Assembly: GCF_012371325.1 (NCBI RefSeq) | Contig: NZ_JAAZQX010000023.1 | Coordinates: 1 to 41,740, forward strand | From: Acinetobacter sp. A2 | GTDB lineage: Bacteria > Pseudomonadota > Gammaproteobacteria > Pseudomonadales > Moraxellaceae | Direction: 5' to 3' | DNA length: 41,740 bases | Shown here: piece after piece, positions 26,352-35,843 of the stretch | How the letters are laid out: the number at the start of each line of letters is the position of its first letter | Position numbering within the stretch: the first letter of the stretch is position 1 | The notes under the pieces: model-generated | Told to the model about the DNA's origin: nothing | The model's database searches: none | The model's input: the letters and a program-made list of their open reading frames with translations, nothing else | Position numbers and translations under genes: made by a program

Positions 26352-27368
26352 ATGCATTTGGCGGCATTGCATACTCCGAGCCAGATTCAATTGAATAAAG
26401 ATGGGCATTTAAAACACTTTTTGACCATCGAAGGTCTTTCCAAAGAAACCCTTACTAAAATTCTGGACACAGCACAGTCCTTTTTCAATGAACAAAATCA
26501 ACTGATCACCAATAATTTGCTGGAAGGGCGTACGGTGATGAACTTGTTCTTCGAAAACTCTACCCGTACCCGCACCACATTTGAAGCCGCAGCCAAGCGT
26601 CTTTCTGCCAATGTACTCAATATTGATATCGCCCGTTCAAGTACCTCTAAAGGTGAAACTTTACGTGATACTTTGTGGAACTTAGAGGCGATGGCAGCGG
26701 ATATTTTCGTGGTACGCCATTCTTCTTCAGGTGCGGCACATTTTATTGCCAAAACTGTATGCCCAAATGTTGCCATTATTAATGCAGGTGATGGCCGTCA
26801 TGCGCATCCGACTCAAGCCATGTTGGATATGTTGACGATTCGCCGTGAAACACAACGTCCTTATGAAGAATTAAGCGTGGCGATTATTGGTGATATTAAA
26901 CATTCACGTGTTGCACGTTCTGATGTGGCAGCCTTACAAACTTTAGGCTGTAAAGATATTCGCGTGATTGCACCGAATACCTTATTACCTTACGGTTTTG
27001 ATGAATATGGCGCTGGTGTGCGTTTATTTAACAAAATGGAAGATGGCATTAAAGATTGCGATGTAATTATCACCCTGCGTATTCAAAATGAACGTATTGA
27101 TTCGCCTGCACTCGCTTCACAAGCCGAATTCTACAAAATGTACGGTTTAAACAAAGAGCGTTTGGCACTTGCCAAACCAAATTGTATTGTGATGCATCCT
27201 GGCCCAATGAACCGTGGCGTAGAAATTGATTCGAGTATTGCCGATGGCCCTCAATCGGTGATTTTAAATCAGGTGACCAACGGCATTGCGGTGCGTATGG
27301 CGGTATTGGCTTTGGCGATGCAAGGTCAGTTGCAAGAACAAGGTTTGATTGACGCGATTGCGGTATAA
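26352..27368 (+). CDS. pyrB: Aspartate carbamoyltransferase catalytic subunit
   Basis: PyrB (338 residues) joins carbamoyl phosphate and aspartate, the first committed pyrimidine step. It has the carbamoyl-phosphate site [19 protein letters not shown] (near 66-84), the [12 protein letters not shown] loop, HPTQAMLDM (near 155), and the aspartate-binding [14 protein letters not shown]. An N-terminal extension of about 20 residues precedes the usual start, as in the Pseudomonas-type enzyme that forms a complex with PyrC'. The next gene, 10 bp downstream, is exactly that partner. No pyrR or pyrI is present. Confidence 0.96.
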   Translation: MHLAALHTPSQIQLNKDGHLKHFLTIEGLSKETLTKILDTAQSFFNEQNQLITNNLLEGRTVMNLFFENSTRTRTTFEAAAKRLSANVLNIDIARSSTSKGETLRDTLWNLEAMAADIFVVRHSSSGAAHFIAKTVCPNVAIINAGDGRHAHPTQAMLDMLTIRRETQRPYEELSVAIIGDIKHSRVARSDVAALQTLGCKDIRVIAPNTLLPYGFDEYGAGVRLFNKMEDGIKDCDVIITLRIQNERIDSPALASQAEFYKMYGLNKERLALAKPNCIVMHPGPMNRGVEIDSSIADGPQSVILNQVTNGIAVRMAVLALAMQGQLQEQGLIDAIAV

Positions 27369-27378
27369 GGAAAAAGTC

Positions 27379-28614
27379 ATGGCGATTGTAAAAATTGAAA
27401 ATGTACGTGTGCTTGACCCAATCCAGCAAATTGATCGCGTGCAAACAGTATATCTTGAAAATGGCAAGTTGGTTGCAGAAAGTGCAGATATTAGCGAAAG
27501 CATTGATGCCCAAGGCCAATGGCTCATGCCAACCATGGTGGATTTATGCGCACGTTTACGTGAACCTGGTCAGCAACAGCACGGCACACTCAAATCTGAA
27601 GGCAAGGCTGCCCGTGAAAATGGCATCCTGCACTTATTTACCCCACCTGATTCTAAACCCATTGTGCAAGATAACGGCGCACTTATTCATGGTTTGGTCG
27701 AAAAAGCCATGTTGGATGGCGGCATTTATTTAGAAGTGATTGGTGCTCAAACTCAAGGTTTAAACGGCAAGCAGCCTGCCAATATGGCGGGACTGAAAAA
27801 AGGCGGCTGTAGTGCAGTGTCCAATGCCAATGCGCCTTTTGAAGATGATGATGTCGTGATTCGCACACTGGAATATGCTGCAGGTTTGGACATGACCGTG
27901 GTGTTTTATGCCGAAGAACCGCAAATTGCTAAAGATGGATGTGTGCATGAAGGCTTTATTGCATCACGTCAGGGTTTGCCTATGATTCCAACTTTGGCAG
28001 AAACCGTGGCAATTGCTAAATATCTACTCATGATTGAAGCTACAGGCGTACGTGCACACTTTGGTTTATTGTCATGCGGGGCATCAGTCGAGCTGATTAA
28101 AAATGCCAAAGCCAAAGGTTTACCAGTGACTTGTGATGTGGCGATGCATCAATTGCATTTAACCGATCAAATTATTGATGGCTTTAACTCTTTGGCGCAT
28201 GTGCGTCCACCATTACGTTCAGAGCAAGACAAAGACTTGTTACGTCAAGGCGTAAAAGATGGTGTGATTGATGCAATTTGTACCCACCACGAACCATTAA
28301 ACAGTTCTGCCAAAATGGCGCCATTTGCTGATACCTTGTCGGGTTTCACTGCCTTTGATACCTATATTCCATTTGGAATTCAGTTGATTCAAGAAGGCTT
28401 GTTCAGTCCGTTGGAATGGGTGGAAAAAGTGACGCTTGCTCCTGCACGTGTGGCAAAAATGCAAAGTCGCTGGGAACAAGAAGCAGGTTGGGTCTTGGTT
28501 GATCCTGAAGTGGAATGGACACTGAACAAAGAAACAATTGTGTCACAAGGTAAAAATACGCCTTTAATTAACCAAGTGGTGAAAGGCAAGGCATTACGCG
28601 TTTTTACAGCTTAA
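27379..28614 (+). CDS. pyrC': Non-catalytic dihydroorotase homologue PyrC' (PyrX)
   Basis: This 411-residue amidohydrolase-fold protein aligns with dihydroorotase but has lost key zinc ligands. The HxH of the usual HVHLREPG is replaced (LCARLREPG), and the usual TDHAPH is changed to THHEPL, losing the catalytic Asp. In Pseudomonas, an inactive PyrC' is needed to assemble or stabilise the PyrB dodecamer, and the same role is likely here. A working dihydroorotase must be encoded elsewhere. The start at 27379 has AAGGAAAAA in front; an upstream in-frame start would overlap pyrB. It is co-transcribed with pyrB and ended by a TTCG-loop terminator. Confidence 0.88.
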   Translation: MAIVKIENVRVLDPIQQIDRVQTVYLENGKLVAESADISESIDAQGQWLMPTMVDLCARLREPGQQQHGTLKSEGKAARENGILHLFTPPDSKPIVQDNGALIHGLVEKAMLDGGIYLEVIGAQTQGLNGKQPANMAGLKKGGCSAVSNANAPFEDDDVVIRTLEYAAGLDMTVVFYAEEPQIAKDGCVHEGFIASRQGLPMIPTLAETVAIAKYLLMIEATGVRAHFGLLSCGASVELIKNAKAKGLPVTCDVAMHQLHLTDQIIDGFNSLAHVRPPLRSEQDKDLLRQGVKDGVIDAICTHHEPLNSSAKMAPFADTLSGFTAFDTYIPFGIQLIQEGLFSPLEWVEKVTLAPARVAKMQSRWEQEAGWVLVDPEVEWTLNKETIVSQGKNTPLINQVVKGKALRVFTA

Positions 28615-28652
28615 TTTGCTCTGATTGATATTTTATTTTCAAGTTTAGATAA

Positions 28653-28677
28653 AAGTCAGCTTCGGCTGGCTTTTTTA
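28653..28677 (+). terminator. Intrinsic terminator after pyrC'
   Basis: AAGTCAGC (28653-28660) and GCTGGCTT (28665-28672) form an 8-bp stem with one T-G pair and a TTCG tetraloop, followed by T's. It resembles the clpB terminator. Confidence 0.88.
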
Positions 28678-28822
28678 TGCGATTGAAAAATAGAAAGCCA
28701 ACACTCCGTTGACGCAAATTTCATAACAAAATCAAAACACCACAATTTATTACATTTGTTTAAATTTTAAGCATATACACTAAAAAACAACTTGAAAACA
28801 AAGACAAAAAAGAGGGCTGTAT

Positions 28823-30307
28823 ATGCAAACAGATTTTATTGACCTACTCAAACAAAGTGTCTCATCTATTGTATTAGAAGGGGAAACCCAGCATTTGCTT
28901 GAAAAAAATCAGGCACTGAATAGCTTTTATCCCATTTTATTGTCTATTTTAAATTCACGTCCTGAATTAATAGATAATTTGCATCGACAGCTTAACCCTC
29001 GTGTGGGCGATGTCTTTGGTTCAAACTTGTCTTTAAAACAGCAGTTTATGGATATGGTGAGTGGCACAGCACCACAAGTCGAAATTGAAAATACACTGAA
29101 TCGTTCAATTGCACCTAGCTTAAACTTTCTTGAAAATCAGGCAGGCTCATCAGACCCAGTTGCGATTCAACATTTATTGCAAAATAATTTAGATTCAATT
29201 CAGGCGGCTTTACCACAATGGGCAACAGCATTATTGGCCGCTTTAGGTGTAAATAATGCTGCAGGGCAGACTGTGCACCAAGCGCCAGAAGTGGTTGTGG
29301 CTGAACCCGTAGAAGAACGTCGTTCTTGGTTATTGCCAATTTTGGCTTTAATTATTTTAATTGGCTTATTGGCATTTTTATTCCGTGCATGTAGTGACCG
29401 TGATCAAGTCCCTGCAACCACGCAGACACAAGTGGCTGCCAATCAGGCTGCAATGTTACAAGTCAGTACGGGCAGTGATGGCAATTTAATTACCTGTCAA
29501 ATTTTGCTGAATAATCCAAGCTATATGGAAATTTTACAAAAAGAGGTTAAGCAAATTTTCAATCATCCAACGGGTTGTGGTGCGGAAAATTATGCAAATT
29601 ATCACTCAGAGTTTATTGATCAAGACGTTATTCCAAGTGTTTTAAAAATGCTGAAGGGTGTACCGAATGTCAATTTAAACTGGGTAGGTAATCAACTTTC
29701 AATTCAGGCAGCTAATCCTGCTGATGCAGAGCGCTTGGCGAGTCAAATCCGTCCATTGGCTAAAAACATGACGGTGGTAACTCAGCAACCGGTAGAAACT
29801 GCGCAAACAGATGTCAATCATGCTGTTACTACAAGTATTAGCAATGCTGAACAGGCTTTAGCTGCGATTAATCCTGACAATATTCAAGCCTTGGATATTG
29901 CGACTGCATTGAACATGCAAATTATTAATTTTGACTCTGCATCTACACAAATTCCAGAAGCCAATAAGTCTATTTTAGATCAGGCTGCGGTATTGATGCA
30001 GCGTGCATCACAAGTTCATTTAACGGTCAAAGGGCATACCGATGCCGTGGGTGATGCCAATGCCAATAAAACCTTGTCACAACAACGTGCGCAGGCTGTG
30101 GTGGATTATTTGGTATCACGTGGTGTAAACCTAGGTCAGTTGCAAGCAGTTGGTTTTGGGTCAGAACAACCAATTGCTGCCAATGCAACCCCAGAAGGTC
30201 AATTTAAAAACCGCCGTATTGAGTTTGAAGTATCGAATGTAGATACAGGTACGGTGCGTAGTGTGGAAGATGCAGGTGTAGTGGAACAGAAGGTAGCACA
30301 ACCTTAA
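28823..30307 (+). CDS. Inner-membrane-anchored OmpA-domain protein
   Basis: The protein has 494 residues. Unlike outer-membrane OmpA it has no signal peptide. A soluble N-terminal domain of about 165 residues is followed by one strong transmembrane helix (about 167-188, LLPILALIILIGLLAFLF). Next come a region with a Cys pair (about 220-330) that may be BON-like, and a C-terminal OmpA/MotB domain (about 365-470). That domain has the peptidoglycan-binding pattern GHTDAVGDANANKTLSQQRA and ends NRRIEFEV. The topology predicts a cytoplasmic N-terminus and a cell-wall-binding C-terminus, like mycobacterial ArfA/OmpATb. The function is unknown; anchoring the inner membrane to peptidoglycan, or sensing, are possibilities. 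It is monocistronic. Confidence 0.85.
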   Translation: MQTDFIDLLKQSVSSIVLEGETQHLLEKNQALNSFYPILLSILNSRPELIDNLHRQLNPRVGDVFGSNLSLKQQFMDMVSGTAPQVEIENTLNRSIAPSLNFLENQAGSSDPVAIQHLLQNNLDSIQAALPQWATALLAALGVNNAAGQTVHQAPEVVVAEPVEERRSWLLPILALIILIGLLAFLFRACSDRDQVPATTQTQVAANQAAMLQVSTGSDGNLITCQILLNNPSYMEILQKEVKQIFNHPTGCGAENYANYHSEFIDQDVIPSVLKMLKGVPNVNLNWVGNQLSIQAANPADAERLASQIRPLAKNMTVVTQQPVETAQTDVNHAVTTSISNAEQALAAINPDNIQALDIATALNMQIINFDSASTQIPEANKSILDQAAVLMQRASQVHLTVKGHTDAVGDANANKTLSQQRAQAVVDYLVSRGVNLGQLQAVGFGSEQPIAANATPEGQFKNRRIEFEVSNVDTGTVRSVEDAGVVEQKVAQP

Positions 30308-30345
30308 AAACGGTTTCATTTTCTTGTAGCATTGACTTTGTACTC

Positions 30346-30377
30346 AGCCTTTACTTTGTGAAGTGAGGGCTTTTTTT
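30346..30377 (+). terminator. Intrinsic terminator after the OmpA-domain gene
   Basis: AGCCTTTACTT (30346-30356) pairs with 30361-30371 over a TGTG loop, giving 11 bp with two G-U pairs, then a T-run to 30377. Confidence 0.8.
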
Positions 30378-30507
30378 ATTGCTGATTAATATCGAAAAAT
30401 TATTCAAATATCAAAATTGAAAATAATTTTTATATGATTTTTTGTTCAGTAGAACGTTTTCATAAATCAAAAATTAATCATAAATGATCAATTCAATGAT
30501 TATTGGA

Positions 30508-30549
30508 AGTCCCTGTTCCTTAGGGAAAAGGTTAGGATGAGGGGGGACT
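30508..30549. repeat. REP-like palindromic repeat
   Basis: AGTCCC (30508-30513) and GGGACT (30544-30549) close a structure containing CCCT/AGGG (30511-30525) and a GGTTAGGATGAGGGG tract. This resembles the REP-type intergenic repeats with a GGTTAGGGTGAGGG core found in many gammaproteobacteria, here in a degenerate form. Only one copy is in the window. Confidence 0.45.
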
Positions 30550-30618
30550 GAATTATGCGCTTAAACGGATGTATGAAAGATGTTTAGTAAAAAGTCTGAG
30601 AGTCAATATAAAATAAAA

Positions 30619-30669
30619 CCTCTCCTCAGCAAGTTTTAAAGCATTGCCTCAAAACTTGCTGAGGAGAGG
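30619..30669 (-). terminator. Large hairpin terminator of the liu operon
   Basis: A perfect 19-bp stem has arms at 30619-30637 and 30651-30669 (CCTCTCCTCAGCAAGTTTT and its complement) with a 13-base loop. On the minus strand it is followed by TTTTATTTTAT. It lies 24 bp after scoB. The arm length is unusual for a simple terminator. Confidence 0.78.
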
Positions 30670-30692
30670 GGGATTAAAAGGCAGAAAGTACA

Positions 30693-31331
30693 TTAAGCCG
30701 CTATTTTTTCTAAGGCTACACCTGTAACTTTTTGAATTTCATCAAAGCTGACATCAGGTGCAAGTTCGACCAGTTTTACCCCTTGTGGAGTAATATCTAA
30801 AACGCCTAAATCGGTAATGATACGATGCACCACCGCTTTACCCGTAAGCGGTAAACTGCACTGCGATACAATTTTAGGGGTGCCATCTTTGGCACAGTGT
30901 TCCATCAGTACCACGACTTTTTGCACGCCTGCAACCAAATCCATTGCACCGCCCATACCTTTAACTTTCTTGCCTGGAATCATCCAGTTGGCCAGATCGC
31001 CAGTTTCTGAAACTTCCATTGCACCCAAAATGGCGATATTGACGTGCCCGCCACGAATCATGGCAAATGAGTCTGCACTAGAGAAAAAGGCGGCACCTTT
31101 ACGCGCGGTGACTGTCTGTTTTCCAGCATTGATCAGGTCGGCATCTACCGTAGCCTCAGTCGGAAATTCACCAATCCCCAGCAAGCCATTTTCAGATTGC
31201 AACCAGACATCGATATGGTCAGGAATATAATTGGCAACAAGTGTCGGTAAGCCAATGCCTAGGTTGACATAAAAACCATCTTCTAATTCTTGTGCGGCGC
31301 GCTGCGCCATTTGATTACGCGTCCAAGCCAT
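30693..31331 (-). CDS. scoB: 3-oxoacid CoA-transferase subunit B (SCOT beta)
   Basis: The protein has 212 residues. It carries the catalytic Glu in the [12 protein letters not shown] motif (near 46-57), plus [11 protein letters not shown] and the KGTPK-like [16 protein letters not shown] block. With subunit A it moves CoA from succinyl-CoA to acetoacetate, giving acetoacetyl-CoA and succinate. Its start lies four bases after the scoA stop, with GGAGG inside the end of scoA, so the two are translationally coupled. It is the last gene of the leucine degradation operon and lets the acetoacetate released by LiuE enter central metabolism. Confidence 0.92.
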   Translation of the reverse strand: MAWTRNQMAQRAAQELEDGFYVNLGIGLPTLVANYIPDHIDVWLQSENGLLGIGEFPTEATVDADLINAGKQTVTARKGAAFFSSADSFAMIRGGHVNIAILGAMEVSETGDLANWMIPGKKVKGMGGAMDLVAGVQKVVVLMEHCAKDGTPKIVSQCSLPLTGKAVVHRIITDLGVLDITPQGVKLVELAPDVSFDEIQKVTGVALEKIAA

Positions 31332-31335
31332 GTGA

Positions 31336-32040
31336 TTAAGCCTCCGCCTTTAAAGTCATTTGTTCAATACGTTTTTCTGGAGTTGCATTCAGGACAATGC
31401 GATTCACATAAATCCCCGGGAGGTGAATTTCATCGGGTTCTAAATCGCCAATCTCTACAATTTCCTCAACCTCTGCAATGGTGATTTTGCCCGCCATGGC
31501 ACAGACTGGATTAAAGTTTTGTGCGGTTTTACGGAAAATCAAATTGCCAGCCTTATCTGCTTTATAGGCTTTAACTAAAGCGACATCTGCCGTTAAGGAT
31601 TCTTCTAAAATATAGTCTTTGCCATTAAATTCACGGACTTCTTTGCCTTCTGCAATGACCGTACCAACACCTGTAGGAGTGAAAAATGCAGGAATACCTG
31701 CACCGCCTGCACGTAATTTTTCAGCCAGTGTACCTTGTGGGGTGAGTTCGACTTCCAATTCGCCATTTAAAAATTGGCGTTCAAATTCTTTATTTTCACC
31801 GACATAAGACGAAATCATTTTTTTGATTTGTTTGGTTTCAAGTAATAGACCTAAACCAAAACCATCGACCCCTGCATTATTAGAAATGCAAGTTAGTTGT
31901 TTTGCGCCTGTAGCTTTGAGCGCGGCAATCAGGGCTTCTGGAATGCCACATAAACCAAAACCGCCAACCGCTAAGGTCTGTCCATCCTGCACCACACCAT
32001 TTAATGCAGCTTGTGCGCTGTCATATACTTTATTGGACAT
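31336..32040 (-). CDS. scoA: 3-oxoacid CoA-transferase subunit A (SCOT alpha)
   Basis: The protein has 234 residues with the CoA-binding [13 protein letters not shown] near 27-39 and the [15 protein letters not shown] block. The oxyanion-region [16 protein letters not shown] near 110 and [10 protein letters not shown] near 168 complete the family signature. It pairs with scoB immediately downstream. The family also includes acetate-dependent AtoD, but the motif wording and the neighbours favour the succinyl-CoA type. It starts 86 bp after liuE. Confidence 0.92.
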   Translation of the reverse strand: MSNKVYDSAQAALNGVVQDGQTLAVGGFGLCGIPEALIAALKATGAKQLTCISNNAGVDGFGLGLLLETKQIKKMISSYVGENKEFERQFLNGELEVELTPQGTLAEKLRAGGAGIPAFFTPTGVGTVIAEGKEVREFNGKDYILEESLTADVALVKAYKADKAGNLIFRKTAQNFNPVCAMAGKITIAEVEEIVEIGDLEPDEIHLPGIYVNRIVLNATPEKRIEQMTLKAEA

Positions 32041-32125
32041 TTGTCACCTCTATTTATTTTCTATACGGCATTCACTTGCCGTTGCATTTGTTGCTTATAA
32101 AGCATTGTTCATACAGATTTGGGCT

Positions 32126-33028
32126 TTAAGCACAGGCCTTTTGCCAATAAGCATTGGCATAGTTGGAGGGATTGTTGCGCTGCAATACTTCGCTGATATT
32201 ACGGCTAGCCTGCATTAAAGCATCCACCTGAATACCCGTTTCAAAGCCCATGTTGGAGAGTAGATAATACAAATCCTCAGTCGAGACATTGCCCGAAGCA
32301 CCTTTGGCGTATGGGCAACCGCCTAGACCGGCAATGGATGAGTCAAATACCCGAATGCCTTGTAAGAGTGACTGATAAATATTGGCAATCGCCATACCAT
32401 AGGTATTATGGAAATGACCTGCCAGAACTTTGGTATCGACTTGTGCCAAGCAAGCATTCCAAACTTTTTGTACACGGTCTGGGGTTGCTGTGCCAATGGT
32501 TTCACCCAAGGACACTTCATAACACCCCATGTCCAATAATTGCTGAGTGACTTTAGCGACCTGTTTCGGCTCAATTGCACCTTCATAAGGGCAGTCCACC
32601 ATACAAGATACATAACCACGTACTTGAATATCATGTGCTTTGGCGAGGCGCATCACATCACTAAACTTTTCCAGACTCTCATCAATCGAACAGTTGATGT
32701 TTTTACGGGTAAAGCTTTCAGAAGCTGCGGTAAAAACCGCAACCTCTTTGCAACCTACTGCTAAAGCCGACTCAAAACCTTTTAAATTTGGCGTGAGTAA
32801 ACTGAATTGAATGTTCGGGTCTTTGGGTAACTCGGCAAACAGCACATCGCTGTCTGCCATTTGCGGTACCCATTTAGCTGAAACACAGGAGCCAACTTCG
32901 ATGTTTTTTAAACCCGTTTGCATTAAATCCAAAATCAGGTTTTTGCGGTCTGCCAATGTGAGTGGTGTTTTCTCATTTTGCAGACCATCACGTGGTCCAA
33001 CTTCTACAATTTTGACAAATTCAGTCAT
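32126..33028 (-). CDS. liuE: Hydroxymethylglutaryl-CoA lyase
   Basis: HMG-CoA lyase (300 residues) cleaves 3-hydroxy-3-methylglutaryl-CoA to acetyl-CoA and acetoacetate, the last step of leucine breakdown. Its TIM barrel shows VEVGPRDGLQNEK at the N-terminus (metal-binding Asp, catalytic Arg), the HFHNTYGMA metal-binding His pair near 205, and the lyase signature GLGGCPYAKGASGNVSTED near 236-254 with the catalytic Cys. Its ATG overlaps the liuD stop by four bases (ATGA), with GGAGGA upstream, so it is coupled to liuD. Confidence 0.95.
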   Translation of the reverse strand: MTEFVKIVEVGPRDGLQNEKTPLTLADRKNLILDLMQTGLKNIEVGSCVSAKWVPQMADSDVLFAELPKDPNIQFSLLTPNLKGFESALAVGCKEVAVFTAASESFTRKNINCSIDESLEKFSDVMRLAKAHDIQVRGYVSCMVDCPYEGAIEPKQVAKVTQQLLDMGCYEVSLGETIGTATPDRVQKVWNACLAQVDTKVLAGHFHNTYGMAIANIYQSLLQGIRVFDSSIAGLGGCPYAKGASGNVSTEDLYYLLSNMGFETGIQVDALMQASRNISEVLQRNNPSNYANAYWQKACA

Positions 33029-35019
33029 GCAACTTCCTCCGTCAAGGCTTCAAACTCGACCAGTTCATCACCGGCTTTGACCTGATCACCTGCTTGGAAA
33101 TATGAGCTTGCCACAATGCCATCAAAAGGTGCACGAATTGAATATTCAATTTTCATGGCTTCAAGGGTCATTAACACATCATCTTTTTTCACACGAGCAT
33201 TGGCTGCGACCAAGACTTGGGTAATCACACCTGGCATTGGTGCGGTCAAGTTGTTGTCATTGTCTTGTTGATCATCACCTTTAAAATTAGCTTGCACATA
33301 GCCAAACACATGGCGCTGACCATTTTGGAATAGGGTGATGCCTTGGGCGTTTTGATTGAAAGCCAATTTTTGTTGCTGACCATTCACACAAAGCTGTAGA
33401 CGATGCGCATCTAAAAGCTTGCCCTGAACGTTCAGTGTTTGCCCATTGAAGTGTGCTTCAAAACCTGATGATTGCGGTTTTAATTGAATTTTGAGTGTTT
33501 GGTCATTGCACTGTAATTGCACTGTATGGGCGTTTTGTAGGTTTAAACGCCAGAAGAGATCTTTTTGCCAAACAGCGCTATTTGCCGCTTTGTTGTTTTG
33601 AATACGAGACAATACTTCAATTAACGCAGCAGCAACAATCGTTTCGGTAGCCACTTCAGGTTTTGCATTAAGTAAAAATGCTTCCTCACGTTGAATAAGC
33701 CCTGTATCCAAATTGGCATTTTTAAAAGAATCACACAGCACTAAGCGATCTAAAAAGGCAATGTTGTTGCCCAAACCATCGACATGGAACTGACCTAAAG
33801 CATGGTGCATTTGTGTTAATGCAGCTTCACGGTTTTTGCCCCAGACAATCAGTTTGGCAATCATTGGGTCGTAGTAGGTGCTGATTTCATCACCTTCGAC
33901 AATACCGCTGTCTACGCGCACAGCATCATTTTGCTCTGGATAATGCAGGTAGCTGATTTGACCAATGGCGGGGATAAAGCCTTTTTCTGGTTCTTCGGCA
34001 TAGACACGTGCTTCGAGGGCATGACCGTGAATTTGCAATTCATGCTGCTGTTTTGGTAAGGGTTCACCAAAGGCCACTCGCAATTGCCATTCTACCAAGT
34101 CCTGTCCTGTAATCATTTCAGTGACTGGGTGTTCTACCTGCAGGCGGGTATTCATTTCCATGAAATAAGCTGTACCATCTTGCTCGACAATAAACTCGAC
34201 AGTGCCTGCACCCACATAATTCACGGCACGTGCAGCATCAATCGCAGCTTGGCGCATGGTTTCGAGTTTGTCTTCTGGCATTTTAGGCGCAGGTGCTTCT
34301 TCAAGCACTTTTTGATGACGACGTTGCACCGAGCAATCACGCTCGAATAAGTGCACATAGTTGCCGTGAGTATCGCCAAAAACCTGAACTTCAATATGGC
34401 GTGGCTGAATCACATAGCGTTCAATTAGTACATCTTCATTGCCAAAACTAGAGCGTGCTTCACTCTTACATGAGGCAAGTGAGCTCAGAAAGTCTTCACT
34501 GCGTTCAACCAGACGCATACCTTTACCACCACCGCCTGCGCTGGCTTTAATCAATACCGGATAGCCAATGCTGTCGGCTTGTTGCTTTAAGAAAGCTGCA
34601 TCCTGATTGGTGCCGTGGTAGCCCGGCGTTAGTGGCACGCCTGCTTTTTCCATTAAAGCTTTAGAAGTGGCCTTAAGCCCCATTGCTAGAATGGCTTCAA
34701 CAGGCGGGCCAATAAAGACAATATTGTTGTCTTTACAGGCAAGGGCAAACTGGTCATTTTCAGACAAGAAACCATAACCCGGATGAATGGCTTGCGCACC
34801 GGTACTTTTAGCCGCCTGAATAATACGGTCAACTTGTAAATAACTTTGTGCCGCAGGGGATTCGCCAATATAAATGGCTTCATCTGCCAGTTTGACATGC
34901 TGTGATTGTGCATCAGCATCTGAGTAGACTGCGACCGTGGCAATACCGAGTTTTTTTGCCGTACGAATCACACGGCAGGCAATTTCACCACGGTTGGCAA
35001 TTAAAATCTTTTCAAACAT
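33025..35019 (-). CDS. liuD: Methylcrotonyl-CoA carboxylase alpha subunit (biotin carboxylase/BCCP)
   Basis: This 664-residue subunit carboxylates biotin with ATP and bicarbonate and passes the CO2 to methylcrotonyl-CoA on LiuB. It has the biotin carboxylase domain (1-445): IANRGEIACRVIRTAKKLGI, the ATP-grasp glycine loop KASAGGGGKGMR, FMEMNTRLQVEHPVTE, and catalytic residues intact. A middle BT domain and the C-terminal biotinyl domain (about 590-660) follow. The biotin Lys lies in LEAMKIEYSIRAP; the usual AMKM is AMKI here, which should still be biotinylated. It sits between liuC and liuE and overlaps liuE by four bases. Confidence 0.95.
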   Translation of the reverse strand: MFEKILIANRGEIACRVIRTAKKLGIATVAVYSDADAQSQHVKLADEAIYIGESPAAQSYLQVDRIIQAAKSTGAQAIHPGYGFLSENDQFALACKDNNIVFIGPPVEAILAMGLKATSKALMEKAGVPLTPGYHGTNQDAAFLKQQADSIGYPVLIKASAGGGGKGMRLVERSEDFLSSLASCKSEARSSFGNEDVLIERYVIQPRHIEVQVFGDTHGNYVHLFERDCSVQRRHQKVLEEAPAPKMPEDKLETMRQAAIDAARAVNYVGAGTVEFIVEQDGTAYFMEMNTRLQVEHPVTEMITGQDLVEWQLRVAFGEPLPKQQHELQIHGHALEARVYAEEPEKGFIPAIGQISYLHYPEQNDAVRVDSGIVEGDEISTYYDPMIAKLIVWGKNREAALTQMHHALGQFHVDGLGNNIAFLDRLVLCDSFKNANLDTGLIQREEAFLLNAKPEVATETIVAAALIEVLSRIQNNKAANSAVWQKDLFWRLNLQNAHTVQLQCNDQTLKIQLKPQSSGFEAHFNGQTLNVQGKLLDAHRLQLCVNGQQQKLAFNQNAQGITLFQNGQRHVFGYVQANFKGDDQQDNDNNLTAPMPGVITQVLVAANARVKKDDVLMTLEAMKIEYSIRAPFDGIVASSYFQAGDQVKAGDELVEFEALTEEVA

Positions 35020-35037
35020 AGTGCGATCCTTCTTTTA

Positions 35038-35832
35038 TTATGCCGTGGTCTTGATCCAAGCCGGGCTTTGTTTATTCAAAAATGCATTTAAGCCATTTTT
35101 CGCCTCATCTCCTTGGCGAATATGCGCAATATGCTGTGCAGTTTGTTGCAATAAGTCTTCGGTCAAGACTTGCTGATTGACCATCTGAATTAGTTGTTTA
35201 GAGGCATGCTGTGCGTCTGGGCCACCCAGTAAGAGGGCTTGTACAATGTCATCAATTTTGCTGTCTAGCTGTTCTGGTGCTGCCACTTCATGTGCCAAAC
35301 CAATCTGCTGAGCCTGTTCTGCAGAAATACGTTCTGCCGTTAAAAAGTAGCGGGATGCCTGACGTGCACCAATGGCACGAATTACATACGGACTAATCGT
35401 GGATGGAGCCAGTCCTAAACGTACTTCGGATGTAGCAAATTTGGCATCCGTGCTGGCAACACAAATATCACAGGCAGAGGCCAAGCCCATACCACCACCA
35501 AAGGCAATGCCATGCACGCGGGCAATAGTCGGCTGCTTTAAAGTGGCTAAACTTTGCAGCATTCTCGCCAGTTTTAAGGCATCGGCTTGGTTTTCTGCTT
35601 CAGAGGCTTGACCTGCCTGCTTCATCCAGTTCAGGTCTGCGCCTGCAGAGAAGCTTTTGCCGCGTCCAGCTAAAATTACGACACGCACATCCTCACGCGT
35701 ATTCAACTGCAGAAAGCAGGCATGTAATTCTTCAATCACTTGGGTATTGAAGGCATTGTGAAGCTCCGCACGATTAATCCAAACCGTAGCCACTTGATTT
35801 TGCTGTTCGAGTTGTAAAAATTGATAATCCAT
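35038..35832 (-). CDS. liuC: Methylglutaconyl-CoA hydratase (enoyl-CoA hydratase family)
   Basis: This 264-residue crotonase-fold protein hydrates 3-methylglutaconyl-CoA to HMG-CoA. The first oxyanion block GKSFSAGADLNWMKQ (near 57-71) and the second HGIAFGGGMGLASACDICVAS (near 106-126) are complete. The segment EVRLGLAPSTISPYVIRAIG is typical of the LiuC/AUH branch. Function within the crotonase family is assigned from its place between liuB and liuD. It lies 11 bp after liuB, with AGAGGTG before its start. Confidence 0.9.
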   Translation of the reverse strand: MDYQFLQLEQQNQVATVWINRAELHNAFNTQVIEELHACFLQLNTREDVRVVILAGRGKSFSAGADLNWMKQAGQASEAENQADALKLARMLQSLATLKQPTIARVHGIAFGGGMGLASACDICVASTDAKFATSEVRLGLAPSTISPYVIRAIGARQASRYFLTAERISAEQAQQIGLAHEVAAPEQLDSKIDDIVQALLLGGPDAQHASKQLIQMVNQQVLTEDLLQQTAQHIAHIRQGDEAKNGLNAFLNKQSPAWIKTTA

Positions 35833-35843
35833 TTTGTCACCTC

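Larger units (their letters stand above)
30308..30692. other. Intergenic region between the OmpA-domain gene and scoB
   Basis: It contains a terminator for the OmpA-domain gene, about 120 bp of AT-rich sequence, a REP-like palindromic element (30508-30549) and a large hairpin terminator for the liu operon. No gene is seen. Confidence 0.6.

Noticed and set aside
30817..31230. A 137-codon plus-strand frame inside scoB
   Set aside because: It is antisense to a well-conserved CoA-transferase gene, and its composition is typical of a shadow frame.
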